Shown here: positions 9,339-20,219 of the stretch, one piece after another
Layout: every line of letters starts with the position of its first letter
Numbering within the stretch: the first letter of the stretch is position 1
Assembly (NCBI RefSeq): GCF_016901995.1
Contig: NZ_JACJLE010000005.1
Location: 1 to 64,000, forward strand
DNA from: Bacteroides caecigallinarum
GTDB taxonomy: Bacteria; Bacteroidota; Bacteroidia; Bacteroidales; Bacteroidaceae
Length of the DNA: 64,000 nucleotides
Direction: 5' to 3'
Notes under the pieces: generated by a model
What the model was told of the DNA's origin: nothing
The model's input: only the letters and a program-made list of their open reading frames with translations
Database searches by the model: none
Translations under genes and position numbers: made by a program

Positions 9339-10436
9339 ATGATTAAATCTAAATTTTTTTCGGTTATACTTATGGCGTTGTCTGTAATGTCATGTTCTGA
9401 TATAGAAAAAGAAACAGTAAATAAAACACCTGAAGCAGAGGAAATGCTTGACAAGTTAAGAGATATTTCTGCAGAGAAGAAATTTATGTTCGGTCATCAT
9501 GATGATCCGGTATATGGAATTGGATGGGATGGTGATGAAAACAGAAGTGATGTTAAAAGTGTGTGTGGTGATTATCCTGCTATAATGTCTTTTGATTTGG
9601 GACGTATGGAGATTTTTGGTGACAAGACTTTGGATAATGTCCCTTTGGATAGAATAAGAAAAGAGGTCATTGCACAATATGAAAGAGGAGGTATGTCATC
9701 TTTCAGTTGGCATGTAGATAATCCGCTTACAGGAAAAGACTCTTGGGATGTAAGTGATTCAACTGTTGTAAAATCTGTATTGCCAGGCGGTGTTAATCAT
9801 GAAAAATTTATGGGATGGTTGGACAAGATTGCCGATTATATGAATTCTATAAAAACATCTGATGGTGTCAAGGTTCCTATCTTGTTCCGCCCATGGCATG
9901 AACATACCGGCAGCTGGTTCTGGTGGGGACAAAATTTGTGCTCTACAGAAGATTATAAAGCGCTTTGGCGTATGACTTACGACAGAATGCAGGAAAAAGG
10001 TGTGACACAACTCCTTTATGCTTATTCTCCTGGTACAGAACCTAAAGATTCAACCGAGTATCTTGAACGTTATCCGGGTGATGATATCATTGACTTGATT
10101 GGAGTTGATGCCTACCAGTTTGACCGTGATGCTTATTTGAAGAGTCTGGATAATTCACTGACTATAATGTCGCAGGTAAGCAAGGCGCATAATAAGCTGA
10201 TGGCTGTAACTGAAACTGGATACGAGACTATTCCTGATTCGTTGTGGTGGACTCAAACTTTGATGCCGGCAATAGAGAAATATCCTATTAGCTATGTTCT
10301 GGTATGGCGAAATGCCAGAGAAAGGGAAAATCATTATTATGCTCCTTATCCTGGACATAAATCCGCAGCGGATTTTGTGAATTTCTATAATGATCCTCGT
10401 ACATTGTTTGCAAGTGATATGAAAACAATAAAGTAA
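9339..10436 (+). CDS. GH26 endo-beta-1,4-mannanase lipoprotein
   Basis: This retaining endo-mannanase cuts the beta-1,4-mannan backbone, mainly to mannobiose in Bacteroides homologues. A lipoprotein signal with Cys19 (VMSCS) suggests a cell-envelope location. The GH26 fold is clear: FGHHDDPVYG near residue 51; FRPWHEHTGSWFWWG, whose Glu188 is the acid/base; and VTETGYE, whose Glu292 is the nucleophile. Length (365 residues) is normal for a single-domain GH26. It leads the five-gene set mannanase, mannosylglucose phosphorylase, symporter, 2-epimerase, glycosidase; the first four match the B. fragilis-type mannan pathway in kind and order. Confidence 0.93.
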   Translation: MIKSKFFSVILMALSVMSCSDIEKETVNKTPEAEEMLDKLRDISAEKKFMFGHHDDPVYGIGWDGDENRSDVKSVCGDYPAIMSFDLGRMEIFGDKTLDNVPLDRIRKEVIAQYERGGMSSFSWHVDNPLTGKDSWDVSDSTVVKSVLPGGVNHEKFMGWLDKIADYMNSIKTSDGVKVPILFRPWHEHTGSWFWWGQNLCSTEDYKALWRMTYDRMQEKGVTQLLYAYSPGTEPKDSTEYLERYPGDDIIDLIGVDAYQFDRDAYLKSLDNSLTIMSQVSKAHNKLMAVTETGYETIPDSLWWTQTLMPAIEKYPISYVLVWRNARERENHYYAPYPGHKSAADFVNFYNDPRTLFASDMKTIK

Positions 10437-10453
10437 ATTAAATCAATATATAA

Positions 10454-11626
10454 ATGAATCAATTTGACGAAAAAGTAAGAAAACTGTTTGAACAGCATGA
10501 AGAGTTGATTACTCGTAAGAATGAACCTGTTGAAACATCAAACGGAGTTTATACCCGTTATAAATATCCTGTAGTTACCGCAGCTCATACTCCTGTGTTC
10601 TGGCGTTATGATTTGGACGAAAAGACAAATCCGTATCTGATGGAACGCATTGGAATGAATGCTACAATGAATTCTGGCGCGATAAAATGGAATGGAAAGT
10701 ATCTTCTGGTTGTACGCGTTGAAGGAGCTGACCGTAAATCTTTCTTTGCGGTTGCCGAAAGTCCTAACGGAGTTGATAATTTCCGTTTTTGGGATTATCC
10801 TATTACTATGCCTGATGATGTAATTCCGGCTACTAATATATATGATATGCGTCTGACGGCACATGAAGACGGATGGATTTATGGTATATTCTGTGCAGAA
10901 CGTCACGATGACAATGCTCCTGCTGGAGATCTTTCGTCTGCTACAGCTACAGCGGCTATTGCACGTACAAAGGACCTGAAAAATTGGGAACGTCTGCCTG
11001 ATTTGAAATCAAAGAGCCAGCAGAGAAATGTTGTCCTTCATCCTGAGTTTGTGGATGGTAAATATGCATTCTATACTCGTCCTCAAGACGGATTTATTGA
11101 TGCCGGAAGTGGTGGTGGAATAGGTTGGGCTTTGGTTGATGATATTACTAATGCTGAAATTAAGGAGGAGAAAATTATCGACCAGCGCTATTATCATACT
11201 ATTAAGGAAGTTAAGAACGGTGAGGGACCTCATCCTATCAAGACTCCTAAAGGATGGTTGCATTTGGCTCATGGCGTTCGTGGTTGTGCTGCGGGATTGC
11301 GTTATGTACTTTATATGTATATGACTTCATTGGAAGATCCTAGTAAACTGATCGCATCTCCTGGAGGTTATTTTATGGCACCGGAAGGAGAGGAAAGAAT
11401 CGGTGATGTATCAAATGTGCTTTTCACTAATGGATGGATAGCTGATGAGGATGGCAAGGTATTTATTTATTATGCATCTTCGGATACACGTATGCATGTG
11501 GCCGTTTCTACTATTGACAAACTTGTGGATTACTGTATGAATACTCCACAGGATGGTCTGACTACTACAGCTTCTGTAGAAACATTGAAAAAACTTATAG
11601 ATAAAAATTTGAAATTAATAAAATAA
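10454..11626 (+). CDS. GH130 4-O-beta-D-mannosyl-D-glucose phosphorylase
   Basis: This cytoplasmic enzyme has no signal peptide. It phosphorolyses beta-1,4-mannosylglucose to alpha-mannose 1-phosphate and glucose (EC 2.4.1.281). Its 390 residues show the GH130 five-bladed propeller signatures ([50 protein letters not shown]). The catalytic proton donor is Asp131 within IYDMRLT, at the same position as in the characterised B. fragilis enzyme. It starts 18 bases after the mannanase gene. Its substrate would be produced by the 2-epimerase encoded two genes downstream, so the assignment rests on both sequence and pathway fit. Confidence 0.93.
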   Translation: MNQFDEKVRKLFEQHEELITRKNEPVETSNGVYTRYKYPVVTAAHTPVFWRYDLDEKTNPYLMERIGMNATMNSGAIKWNGKYLLVVRVEGADRKSFFAVAESPNGVDNFRFWDYPITMPDDVIPATNIYDMRLTAHEDGWIYGIFCAERHDDNAPAGDLSSATATAAIARTKDLKNWERLPDLKSKSQQRNVVLHPEFVDGKYAFYTRPQDGFIDAGSGGGIGWALVDDITNAEIKEEKIIDQRYYHTIKEVKNGEGPHPIKTPKGWLHLAHGVRGCAAGLRYVLYMYMTSLEDPSKLIASPGGYFMAPEGEERIGDVSNVLFTNGWIADEDGKVFIYYASSDTRMHVAVSTIDKLVDYCMNTPQDGLTTTASVETLKKLIDKNLKLIK

Positions 11627-11647
11627 AAAGAAGGAGTAAGTACTGCT

Positions 11648-13027
11648 ATGATAAAACTCACGGAAAAGATTGGCTATGGTTTTGGCGATATGGCATCGTC
11701 CATGTTCTGGAAACTGTTTGGAGCTTATTTGATGATATTCTACACTGATATATTCGGATTGCCGGCTGCAATGGTCGGTACTATGTTTTTGGTAACGCGT
11801 ATATGGGACTCGGTTTTTGATCCTATAGTAGGTGTAGTAGCTGATCGTACTTCAAGCAAGTGGGGAAAATTCAGACCATATCTGCTATATCTTGCTGTTC
11901 CGTTTGGGTTGATAGGAGTACTTACTTTTTATACACCTCCGTTTGGTAACGCAGGTAAGTTGGTATATGCATATATCACATACTCGCTGATGATGATGGT
12001 TTATTCGGGTATTAATGTCCCTTATGCATCATTGTTGGGAGTAATGAGTCCTGATCCTAAAGAGCGAAATACTCTTTCCACCTATAGAATGATGTTTGCC
12101 TATATAGGTAGTTTTATAGCATTATTACTGTTTATGCCAATGGTTAATGTCTTTAGCGGTAATAGTAAGGAAGCTGCCGATCAGCAGTTTGGATGGTTTA
12201 TGGCTGTCGTAGTTATTGCTGTGATGTGCATACTTTTGTTCTTGGGATGTTTTGCATGGACTAAAGAACGGGTAAAGCCTATTAATGAAAATAAAACTTC
12301 GCTTAAGGATGATATCAGGGATTTGTTTCATAACAAACCATGGTGGATTTTATTCGGAGCAGGTGTGGCGACACTTGTATTTAATTCTATACGTGACGGA
12401 GCGGCAGTTTACTATTTTAAATATTTCGTACTGGAAGAAGAACACAATACGATTTCTTTAATGGGTGTTTCGTTTGTATTGAGCGGACTTTATCTTTCTG
12501 TTGGGCAGATAGCGAATATTATAGGTGTTGTTTTAGCCGCTCCTTTAAGTAATAAAATAGGTAAAAAGAATACATTTGCATTGTCAATGCTTGTGGCATC
12601 TGTACTTAGTGTTATTTTCTTTTGGTTCGATAAGGATGATTTGTCGTTGATATTCATATTCCAATGCCTTATTAGTATTTGTGCAGGAAGTATATTCCCT
12701 TTATTGTGGTCAATGTATGCAGATTGTGCAGATTTCTCGGAGTTGAAGACTGGAAATCGTGCTACAGGATTGATTTTTAGTGCTTCGTCTATGAGCCAGA
12801 AATTCGGATGGGCTATAGGTACCGCAGTAACAGGCTGGTTGTTGTCTTTCTTCGGCTTTCAGGCTAATGCTGAGCAAAGTGCTGAGACAATTAACGGTAT
12901 AAAAATGTTTTTAAGTCTGCTTCCTGCGGCAGCGGCATTCATCTCAGTTATATTTGTTTGTTTTTATCCTTTGGGCGAACAGAAGATGAAAAATGTAATG
13001 GAACAATTGAATTTAAAACGTAAATAA
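11648..13027 (+). CDS. GPH-family sugar:cation symporter, probably for mannobiose
   Basis: This inner-membrane transporter has about 12 membrane segments in 459 residues and belongs to the glycoside-pentoside-hexuronide:cation symporter branch of MFS. Signatures are the N-terminal KIGYGFGDMAS, the RIWDSVFDPIVGVVADRT loop, and KWGKFRPYLL. AAGGAG at 11631-11636 is a Shine-Dalgarno-like site 11 bases before the ATG, which is unusual in this phylum and supports the start. It lies between the phosphorylase and the epimerase genes, so import of mannobiose or mannosyl-glucose is the natural inference; the sequence alone does not fix the substrate. Confidence 0.88.
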   Translation: MIKLTEKIGYGFGDMASSMFWKLFGAYLMIFYTDIFGLPAAMVGTMFLVTRIWDSVFDPIVGVVADRTSSKWGKFRPYLLYLAVPFGLIGVLTFYTPPFGNAGKLVYAYITYSLMMMVYSGINVPYASLLGVMSPDPKERNTLSTYRMMFAYIGSFIALLLFMPMVNVFSGNSKEAADQQFGWFMAVVVIAVMCILLFLGCFAWTKERVKPINENKTSLKDDIRDLFHNKPWWILFGAGVATLVFNSIRDGAAVYYFKYFVLEEEHNTISLMGVSFVLSGLYLSVGQIANIIGVVLAAPLSNKIGKKNTFALSMLVASVLSVIFFWFDKDDLSLIFIFQCLISICAGSIFPLLWSMYADCADFSELKTGNRATGLIFSASSMSQKFGWAIGTAVTGWLLSFFGFQANAEQSAETINGIKMFLSLLPAAAAFISVIFVCFYPLGEQKMKNVMEQLNLKRK

Positions 13028-13030
13028 ATT

Positions 13031-14227
13031 ATGTCTAACGAAATGGTGAAACAACTAAGTTCTGAGGTAAAAGCTGAACTTGAAAATAATATACTTCCAT
13101 TCTGGATGACAAGAATGGAAGACTGTGAGAATGGCGGATTTTACGGACGTATTTCAGGTGAAAACGAGTTGTATAAGTCTGCCTCTAAAGGAGCAATCTT
13201 GAATGCGCGTATCTTGTGGACTTTTTCTGCTGCTTATCGCTTGTTGGCTAAAAAAGAATATCTTGATACAGCGACCCGTGCGAAGGATTACATCATAAAT
13301 CATTTTTATGACAAGGAATTTGGAGGTATTTATTGGGAACTTGATTATCTTGGAAATCCTGTAGATACTAAAAAACAGATTTATGCAATAGGTTTTGCTA
13401 TATATGGTCTTAGCGAGTATTCTCGTGCAACAGGAGATGCAGAAGCTTTAGATTATGCAAAGCGTTTGTTTGATGTGATTGAGAAATATAGTTTCGACTC
13501 TGAAAGAAATGGCTATGTTGAGGCTTTGACTCGTGAATGGCAACCTATAGAGGATATGCGCCTAAGTGATAAGGATGAGAATGAAAGAAAAACAATGAAC
13601 ACTCATTTGCATATTCTTGAACCATACACAAATCTGTATCGCGTATGGAAGGATGAAAGATTGAAGAAGCAGATAAGTAATCTTATTGATATATTCTTGG
13701 AGAAGATTCTTGATAAAGAAACTTATCACTTGAACCTTTTCTTTGAAGATGACTGGACAAATAAATATCATATTGTTTCTTATGGACATGATATTGAGGC
13801 TTCATGGCTTATTCATGAGGCTGCACTTGTGTTAGGTGATGAGGATATATTGAAAAAGGTGGAACCTGCTATTATTAAGATAGCTGAGGCTGCTGACGAA
13901 GGATTGAATCCTGACGGAAGTATGATTTATGAAAACTTTATAGATAAAGGAAAAGTTGATAGAGAACTGCATTGGTGGGTGCAGGCTGAGAATGTAGTGG
14001 GACATATGAATCTGTACCAGTATTTTGGAGACAGACAGGCGCTTGAAAAGGCTGTTAAATGCTGGAATTTTATAAAGACATTCATTATTGACGGACATAA
14101 TGGTGAATGGCACTGGAGTGTATATGCTAACCACGAAGTGAATATTAAGGATGACAAGGCTGGTTTCTGGAAATGTCCATATCACAACGGGCGTATGTGT
14201 ATGGAGATATTGGAACGTTTCAACTGA
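13031..14227 (+). CDS. Mannobiose (cellobiose-type) 2-epimerase
   Basis: This cytoplasmic enzyme of the N-acylglucosamine/cellobiose 2-epimerase family (EC 5.1.3.11 type) converts beta-1,4-mannobiose to mannosylglucose by inverting C2 of the reducing sugar. The (alpha/alpha)6 barrel is recognisable over 398 residues. The family's catalytic and binding histidines appear as NTHLHILEPY (His192/194), YGHDIEASWL (His253) and CPYHNGRMCME (His385). It begins 3 bases after the symporter stop. Epimerase plus GH130 phosphorylase form a two-step cytoplasmic route that saves ATP by yielding mannose 1-phosphate. Confidence 0.92.
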   Translation: MSNEMVKQLSSEVKAELENNILPFWMTRMEDCENGGFYGRISGENELYKSASKGAILNARILWTFSAAYRLLAKKEYLDTATRAKDYIINHFYDKEFGGIYWELDYLGNPVDTKKQIYAIGFAIYGLSEYSRATGDAEALDYAKRLFDVIEKYSFDSERNGYVEALTREWQPIEDMRLSDKDENERKTMNTHLHILEPYTNLYRVWKDERLKKQISNLIDIFLEKILDKETYHLNLFFEDDWTNKYHIVSYGHDIEASWLIHEAALVLGDEDILKKVEPAIIKIAEAADEGLNPDGSMIYENFIDKGKVDRELHWWVQAENVVGHMNLYQYFGDRQALEKAVKCWNFIKTFIIDGHNGEWHWSVYANHEVNIKDDKAGFWKCPYHNGRMCMEILERFN

Positions 14228-14274
14228 TTTTATTATATTGTTGTATAATGTCTTATTCAAATATAAATTAAATT

Positions 14275-16614
14275 ATGAATAATATTAAGAATATAGCTAT
14301 GGCTTCATTGGTATGTTTAGGTAGTTTGGCGGTAGATGCGCAGGTTGCTCCTGCAATACCTTCTGATCCTGAGATTGAAGCAAATATCCAAAGATGGTTG
14401 AAGAAAATGACTTTGGAGGAGAAAATCGGTCAGATGTGTGAAATTACAGTGGATGTAGTTACTGATTTCCCCGGTAGCAAGAACGGATTCAAACTTAGTG
14501 AAGCTATGTTGGATACCGTGATAGGCAAATATAAGGTGGGCTCTATATTGAATGTCCCTCTCAGTGTAGCTCAAAAGAAAGAAGTATGGGCGTCTACCAT
14601 AAGACAGATTCAGGAAAAATCCATGAAAGAAATAGGAATACCATGTATTTATGGTGTCGATCAGATTCATGGGACAACATATACTTTGGATGGAACATTG
14701 TTTCCTCAGGGGGTAAACATGGGAGCTACATTCAATCGCGCTCTTGTACGTCGTGGAGCTGAAATCTCTGCTTATGAAACAAAGGCAGGATGTATTCCAT
14801 GGACATATGCTCCTGTTGTGGATTTAGGGCGTGATCCTCGTTGGCCACGAATGTGGGAAAATTATGGTGAGGATTGTTATCTGAATGCGGAAATGGGTGT
14901 TGAAGCTGTGAAAGGTTTTCAGGGAGAAGATCCGAATCATATTGGTGAATATAATGTAGCAGCATGTATGAAACATTATATGGGTTATGGTGTTCCGGTT
15001 TCCGGAAAAGACAGAACCCCTTCTTCTATATCCCGTACTGATATGCGTGAAAAGCATTTTGCCCCTTTCCTCGCGGCTGTTAAGGCAGGTGCATTGTCTG
15101 TAATGGTCAATTCCGGTGTTGACAATGGAATGCCTTTTCATGCAAATAAGGAATTATTGACAGCATGGTTGAAAGAAGACTTGAATTGGGATGGTATGAT
15201 AGTTACAGACTGGGCTGATATTAATAATCTTTGCACTCGTGATCACATAGCAGAAACGAAAAAAGAGGCTGTAAAGATAGCTATCAATGCCGGAATTGAT
15301 ATGTCAATGGTTCCATATGAAGTGAGTTTCTGTGATTATCTCAAGGAACTGGTGGAAGAGGGAGAAGTTCCTATGAGTAGAATAGATGATGCTGTGGCCA
15401 GAGTGTTAAGACTGAAATACCGTTTAGGATTGTTTGATAATCCATATTGGGATATTAAGAAATATGTTAAGTTTGGATCAGAAGAATTTGCTTCTGAAGC
15501 CCTTCGTGCCGCTGAAGAATCTGAAGTCCTTCTTAAAAATGAAGGTAATATTTTACCTTTGAAGAAGGGTACAAAGATTTTGCTTGCAGGTCCTAATGCT
15601 AATTCGATGCGTTGTCTGAATGGCGGATGGTCGTATAGTTGGCAGGGACACCGTGCGGATGAATTTGCAGGTGCTTATAATACAATATATGAAGCTTTAT
15701 GTAATGAATTCGGTAAAGATAATATAGTTTATGAGCCTGGTGTTACTTATGCTCCATATAAGAATGATAACTGGTGGGAAGAGAATACTCCTGAGATAGA
15801 AAAATCTGTAAAAGCTGCGGCAGGTGTTGATGTTATTATTGCTTGTATCGGTGAAAATTCATATTGCGAGACTCCTGGAAATATGAGCGATTTGACATTA
15901 TCTGTTAATCAGCGTAATCTGGTCAAGGAATTGGCCGCTACAGGTAAACCGGTAATACTTGTATTGAATCAGGGAAGACCGAGAATTATAAATGATATAG
16001 AGCCTTTGGCTGATGCTGTAGTGAACGTTATGTTGCCAGGAAATTATGGCGGGGATGCATTGGCTAATTTATTGTCAGGTGATGCAAACTTTAGCGGTAA
16101 GATGCCTTTTACTTATCCACGCTTTATCAATTCTTTGGCTACATATGATTACAAACCTTGTGAAAATATGGGTCAGATGGGAGGTAATTATAACTATGAT
16201 GCAGTAATGGATGTTCAGTGGACTTTTGGATATGGCTTGAGTTATACAACTTTCCAATACAGCAATCTAAAGGTTAATAAAACAGAATTTATAGATTCGG
16301 ATGAACTGGTATTTTCTGTTGATGTAACTAATACTGGAAGTGTAGCAGGTAAGGAAAGTGTGCTTCTATACTCAAAAGACCTGGTAGCAAGCAGTACTCC
16401 TGACAATATTCGTCTGCGTAATTTTGATAAGATTGAATTGGCGCCTGGTGAAACAAAGACTGTTACTTTAAAGTTGAAAGGAAGTGATCTTGCTTTTGTA
16501 GGATATGATGGAAAATGGCGTCTTGAGAAAGGAAACTTTATAATTAGGTGTGGCGATCAACGTATAGATATCAGTTGTACTAAAACAAAAATATGGGACA
16601 CTCCTAATCGTTGA
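14275..16614 (+). CDS. GH3 beta-glycosidase, exported
   Basis: This is a 779-residue glycoside hydrolase family 3 enzyme with a cleavable signal peptide (AVDAQ), hence probably periplasmic. The N-terminal TIM barrel carries KHYMGYG and the nucleophile motif VTDWADI (Asp312). An alpha/beta sandwich ([25 protein letters not shown]) and a C-terminal fibronectin III-like domain ([13 protein letters not shown]) follow, the standard three-domain layout. GH3 enzymes remove terminal beta-glucose, beta-xylose or other residues. In a mannan locus it probably trims beta-linked glucose from glucomannan oligosaccharides. It is the last gene before a strong terminator. Confidence 0.9.
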   Translation: MNNIKNIAMASLVCLGSLAVDAQVAPAIPSDPEIEANIQRWLKKMTLEEKIGQMCEITVDVVTDFPGSKNGFKLSEAMLDTVIGKYKVGSILNVPLSVAQKKEVWASTIRQIQEKSMKEIGIPCIYGVDQIHGTTYTLDGTLFPQGVNMGATFNRALVRRGAEISAYETKAGCIPWTYAPVVDLGRDPRWPRMWENYGEDCYLNAEMGVEAVKGFQGEDPNHIGEYNVAACMKHYMGYGVPVSGKDRTPSSISRTDMREKHFAPFLAAVKAGALSVMVNSGVDNGMPFHANKELLTAWLKEDLNWDGMIVTDWADINNLCTRDHIAETKKEAVKIAINAGIDMSMVPYEVSFCDYLKELVEEGEVPMSRIDDAVARVLRLKYRLGLFDNPYWDIKKYVKFGSEEFASEALRAAEESEVLLKNEGNILPLKKGTKILLAGPNANSMRCLNGGWSYSWQGHRADEFAGAYNTIYEALCNEFGKDNIVYEPGVTYAPYKNDNWWEENTPEIEKSVKAAAGVDVIIACIGENSYCETPGNMSDLTLSVNQRNLVKELAATGKPVILVLNQGRPRIINDIEPLADAVVNVMLPGNYGGDALANLLSGDANFSGKMPFTYPRFINSLATYDYKPCENMGQMGGNYNYDAVMDVQWTFGYGLSYTTFQYSNLKVNKTEFIDSDELVFSVDVTNTGSVAGKESVLLYSKDLVASSTPDNIRLRNFDKIELAPGETKTVTLKLKGSDLAFVGYDGKWRLEKGNFIIRCGDQRIDISCTKTKIWDTPNR

Positions 16615-16636
16615 ATTAAATAAATCTTAGCTATAT

Positions 16637-16675
16637 AGAACGTGGAAATAAATAAAATTCCACGTTCTTTTTTTG
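16637..16675 (+). terminator. Strong terminator ending the mannan locus
   Basis: An 11-bp perfect stem (16637-16647 with 16658-16668), a 10-base loop and a run of T residues. It marks the boundary between the mannan and pectin loci. The following gap up to 16932 holds the operator and promoter listed next and no other gene that I can support. Confidence 0.88.
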
Positions 16676-16780
16676 TATATATTTCAATTTATTACTCAAG
16701 TAGTGGAAAAATTGTTCCATGATGTTCTCAAAATCATTTATACCCAGATAATAAGTCAATTTTTGAAACTCTTTAATCAA

Positions 16781-16819
16781 TATTTCCCACATCATATATA
16801 AGTGTTAGTGCTACTTTTG
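16781..16819 (+). promoter_or_regulatory. Promoter and partial pectin box for the first pectin susC
   Basis: The -7 box TACTTTTG is at 16812-16819. Exactly 20 bases before it ends the string TATTTCCCACA (16781-16791). It keeps the CCACA half of the box found at three stronger sites (27.0, 31.9 and 38.1 kb) at the same distance, but matches only about 7 of 11 positions overall. The copy expected 21 bp further upstream is not convincing. Confidence 0.5.
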
Positions 16820-16932
16820 CTTCAAACAAGTGGATGAAATGTTAACTTTTTCATTTGGTGATTAACGCAAAAGATGTTTTTACAGAAGAAATTTTATTTG
16901 AAGAAAAACATATACCTAACAATCTTAAAATT

Positions 16933-19900
16933 ATGAGTAGTAATTTTTTTGAAAAGAAAGCAGGCTTGTTGTTGATAGCAGGCGCATGTAGCTTTCCTTC
17001 TTTCGCTCAAGAGAGTGCAGTTAATGGATCTGTCAGGGATGCATCGGGTGAACCATTAATAGGTGTAAGTGTACAAGTGAAGAATACAGGACTTGGTACA
17101 ATTACAGATATTGATGGTAATTTTAGTTTGCCTAATGTAAAAGCAGGTCAGACTTTGATTTTTTCGTATGTCGGTTATAAAACAACTGAGGTGGAAGTTA
17201 AAGAAAATAATTCTTCTTTGATTGATGTTGTTTTGCATGAAGATACCGAAGTTCTGGATGAAGTCGTGGTAATCGGTTATGGTACTGTTAATAAAAGAGA
17301 TTTGACCGGAGCTGTAGCTTCTGTAAGTTCAGAGAAGATAGCAGCAGTGCCAGTGTCAAGTGCGGCTGAGGCTTTGACTGGTAAATTGGCCGGTGTAAAC
17401 ATTACGACTACAGAAGGTTCACCTGATGCGGAAATGAAGATTCGTGTTCGTGGTGGAGGATCTTTGTCGCAGGATAACTCTCCGTTGTATATCGTTGACG
17501 GATTTCCTGTTTCAAGTATCAGTGATATTGCTCCTTCTGAAATTCAGAGTATTGACGTATTGAAGGATGCGTCATCTACTGCTATTTATGGTGCCAGAGG
17601 TGCTAATGGTGTAATAATTGTTACTACAAAAAGTGGAACAGAAGGAAAAACACAGGTAGATTTCAATGCTTCTTACGGTTTCAAGAAAGTTACAAAACTG
17701 GTAAAAGTATTAAGCCCGTATGATTATGTGGCTTATCAGCATGAACTTGGTTCTACAGATTATGGAAATTATTCGGATTTGGATATCTGGAGATCTGTAG
17801 AAGGTGATGATTTTCAGGATGAAATTTTTGGACGTACAGGTAATCAGACTCAGTATAATGTGAATGTCAGTGGAGGTAGCAAGCAGGTAAAATATAATGT
17901 AAGCTATGCTCACAATGACGAAAAGAGTATAATGTTGGGATCTGGTTATAATAAAGATAATATCAACGCTAAGATTAACGCTGAGTTAAGTGATTGGGTT
18001 TCATTGGATTTCAATGCCCGTATGAGTTACACTATCATTAATGGTTTGAGCGGTGGTGCCGATACCAATGAATCTAATGCAGCCAATTCAATTGTTGCAA
18101 ATTCGGCTCGTTTCCGCCCTGTAGAACCATTGACAACAAATACTGATGACGAGGAAAATAATACAAGTACACAAAAGAATCCTTTGGAACGTTTGTTGGC
18201 TACATATAAGAAAAGATCTACACTTAATCAGAACTATAACGTTGGTCTGAACTGGAAACCATTTAAGAATATTACAGTTCGTTCTGAGTTCGGATATAGC
18301 TGGAAGTATGATAATACAGATCAGGTATGGACTGCTGATGCTGTTCAGAATTCAAAATTAGGTTATAACGGTCAGCCTCAGACTGTGTTTAACCGCGATG
18401 TGACAAGAAACTGGCGTAATGCAAATACTATCACTTACGATAATAAGAAACTGTTCAGTGGTCGTGACCATTTGAATGTTCTTGTGGGACATGAAGTAAG
18501 CAGCAGTCAGGAAACTACATTGGAAAACACATCAGTGGCATTCCCTGCATCAATGACTATAGAAGAGGTATTGGCCAATATGGGTTCAGGAACAGCATTG
18601 CCAAATCAGACTTATATAGGTATTAAAGATAATATGGTTTCATTCTTCGGACGTGCCAATTATACTTTAATGGACAAGTATCTGATGACTGTTACAGTCC
18701 GTGCCGATGGTTCAAGTAAATTTGCCAAAGGAAACCAATGGGGTGTATTCCCTTCTGCTGCATTGGCTTGGCGTATTTCTGATGAGGATTTCATGAAAGA
18801 AAGCTCTGATTGGTTGTCTAATCTGAAACTTCGTTTAAGTTTTGGTACAGCCGGTAATAACCGTATCAGCTCAGGTTTGATGTATAGTACTTTCTCTTTG
18901 TCTGACAATACATCAAAAGCTCCTTTCTTCGATGAAAACAGAGTGTCAATGTTGGAACACGGAACTACCTTGTCTAATCCTGGATTGAAATGGGAGACAA
19001 CTATTACGCGAAATCTTGGTGTGGACTTCGGCTTCTGGAATAATCGCTTGTCCGGTTCTGTTGATGTATATTGGAATACTACAAAAGACCTGTTGATGCA
19101 GACTGAAATACCTTCAAATACAGGTTATTCATATCAATATCAGAATTTTGGCAAGACTTCAAATAAGGGTGTTGAATTGTCAATGAATGCAGTTATACTT
19201 GATAAAAAGAAAGCAAGCTTGAACTTCAACTTCAATATCTCTTATAATAAGAACCGTATTGATGAACTGAATTCTGATAATCCATGGCAGCAGGTTTATA
19301 AATGGGCTGGTAGTACACTTGCGAAATATGAAAACTTCTGTGTTGAAGAAGGTGGACGATTGGGAGAAATCTGGGGATATAAGACAAATGGTTTCTTTAC
19401 AGCTTATGATCCTGTTTCAAATCCTAATGGAGAACTTGTGTTGAATGGTACTAGCTGGGCTTTGAGAGAAGGTATAACAGATAACAGCAAGTCTATTACT
19501 GGAGGTACATTGTATCCTGGAGCCTTGAAGCTGGAGTGTGATGAAAATGGTGAACCTCTCAAGCAAAGACTAGGCAATACAATTGCTCCGGTAACAGGTG
19601 GTTTTGGTTTCGACGGAACAATCGGTAACTTTGACTTTAATCTGTTCTTTAACTATTCGGTAGGAAACAAGATTATCAATGGTACAAAATTGGCTCTTTC
19701 ATTTTATTCGGGTTCTGCCAGAGGATATAATATAAATAATGATTTCTCATTGGCAAACGGTAGATATACTTGGATTGATCCTGCTACAGGTATGAACCTT
19801 GGACGTCCATCTCCAAATACAGTTGAAGCTTATGGAGGAGCAGAAAATCTGGTTGCCAGACTTAATGAGATAAACGCAGGTGCAACAATCTATAATCCGG

Positions 19901-20193
19901 CTGCTGTAACTACAATGCAACTTACGGATTATGCAGTAGAGGATGCATCGTTCTTGCGTGTAAATAACATAACTGTAGGTTATACTTTACCAAAATCTTG
20001 GGCTAAGAAAGTGTTTGCTCAGAGAATAAGAATTTATGCTACAGGATACAATCTGTACTGTTTGACAAATTATTCAGGAGCTGACCCTGAAGTGGATACA
20101 ACCAGCAAAAAGAATCCTATGAATCCTGGAGTTGATTATGCTGCATACCCTAAGAGCCGTTCTTTTGTCGGAGGTATTAATGTTACATTCTAA
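16933..20193 (+). CDS. SusC/RagA-type TonB-dependent transporter, pectin locus 1
   Basis: This full-length outer-membrane transporter (1086 residues from this start) has a signal peptide ending SFAQ, a CarboxypepD-regulatory domain (about 28-110, with GSVRDASGEPLIGV), the TonB-box region LDEVVVIGYG, a plug with PLYIVDGFPV and LKDASSTAIYGARGANG, and a barrel ending in GGINVTF. I start at the ATG at 16933, because the open frame upstream from 16855 adds 26 residues with no signal character. It pairs with the SusD that follows. The enzymes downstream (PL1, GH28) point to galacturonan oligosaccharides as cargo, which is inferred. Confidence 0.95.
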   Translation: MSSNFFEKKAGLLLIAGACSFPSFAQESAVNGSVRDASGEPLIGVSVQVKNTGLGTITDIDGNFSLPNVKAGQTLIFSYVGYKTTEVEVKENNSSLIDVVLHEDTEVLDEVVVIGYGTVNKRDLTGAVASVSSEKIAAVPVSSAAEALTGKLAGVNITTTEGSPDAEMKIRVRGGGSLSQDNSPLYIVDGFPVSSISDIAPSEIQSIDVLKDASSTAIYGARGANGVIIVTTKSGTEGKTQVDFNASYGFKKVTKLVKVLSPYDYVAYQHELGSTDYGNYSDLDIWRSVEGDDFQDEIFGRTGNQTQYNVNVSGGSKQVKYNVSYAHNDEKSIMLGSGYNKDNINAKINAELSDWVSLDFNARMSYTIINGLSGGADTNESNAANSIVANSARFRPVEPLTTNTDDEENNTSTQKNPLERLLATYKKRSTLNQNYNVGLNWKPFKNITVRSEFGYSWKYDNTDQVWTADAVQNSKLGYNGQPQTVFNRDVTRNWRNANTITYDNKKLFSGRDHLNVLVGHEVSSSQETTLENTSVAFPASMTIEEVLANMGSGTALPNQTYIGIKDNMVSFFGRANYTLMDKYLMTVTVRADGSSKFAKGNQWGVFPSAALAWRISDEDFMKESSDWLSNLKLRLSFGTAGNNRISSGLMYSTFSLSDNTSKAPFFDENRVSMLEHGTTLSNPGLKWETTITRNLGVDFGFWNNRLSGSVDVYWNTTKDLLMQTEIPSNTGYSYQYQNFGKTSNKGVELSMNAVILDKKKASLNFNFNISYNKNRIDELNSDNPWQQVYKWAGSTLAKYENFCVEEGGRLGEIWGYKTNGFFTAYDPVSNPNGELVLNGTSWALREGITDNSKSITGGTLYPGALKLECDENGEPLKQRLGNTIAPVTGGFGFDGTIGNFDFNLFFNYSVGNKIINGTKLALSFYSGSARGYNINNDFSLANGRYTWIDPATGMNLGRPSPNTVEAYGGAENLVARLNEINAGATIYNPAAVTTMQLTDYAVEDASFLRVNNITVGYTLPKSWAKKVFAQRIRIYATGYNLYCLTNYSGADPEVDTTSKKNPMNPGVDYAAYPKSRSFVGGINVTF

Positions 20194-20219
20194 AACCATT
20201 TAAAACAGGAAATTATCTT

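Noticed and set aside
16855-16932. Upstream extension of the susC frame to a TTG at 16855
   Set aside because: The added 26 residues have no signal-peptide character, while the ATG at 16933 is followed by a normal one.
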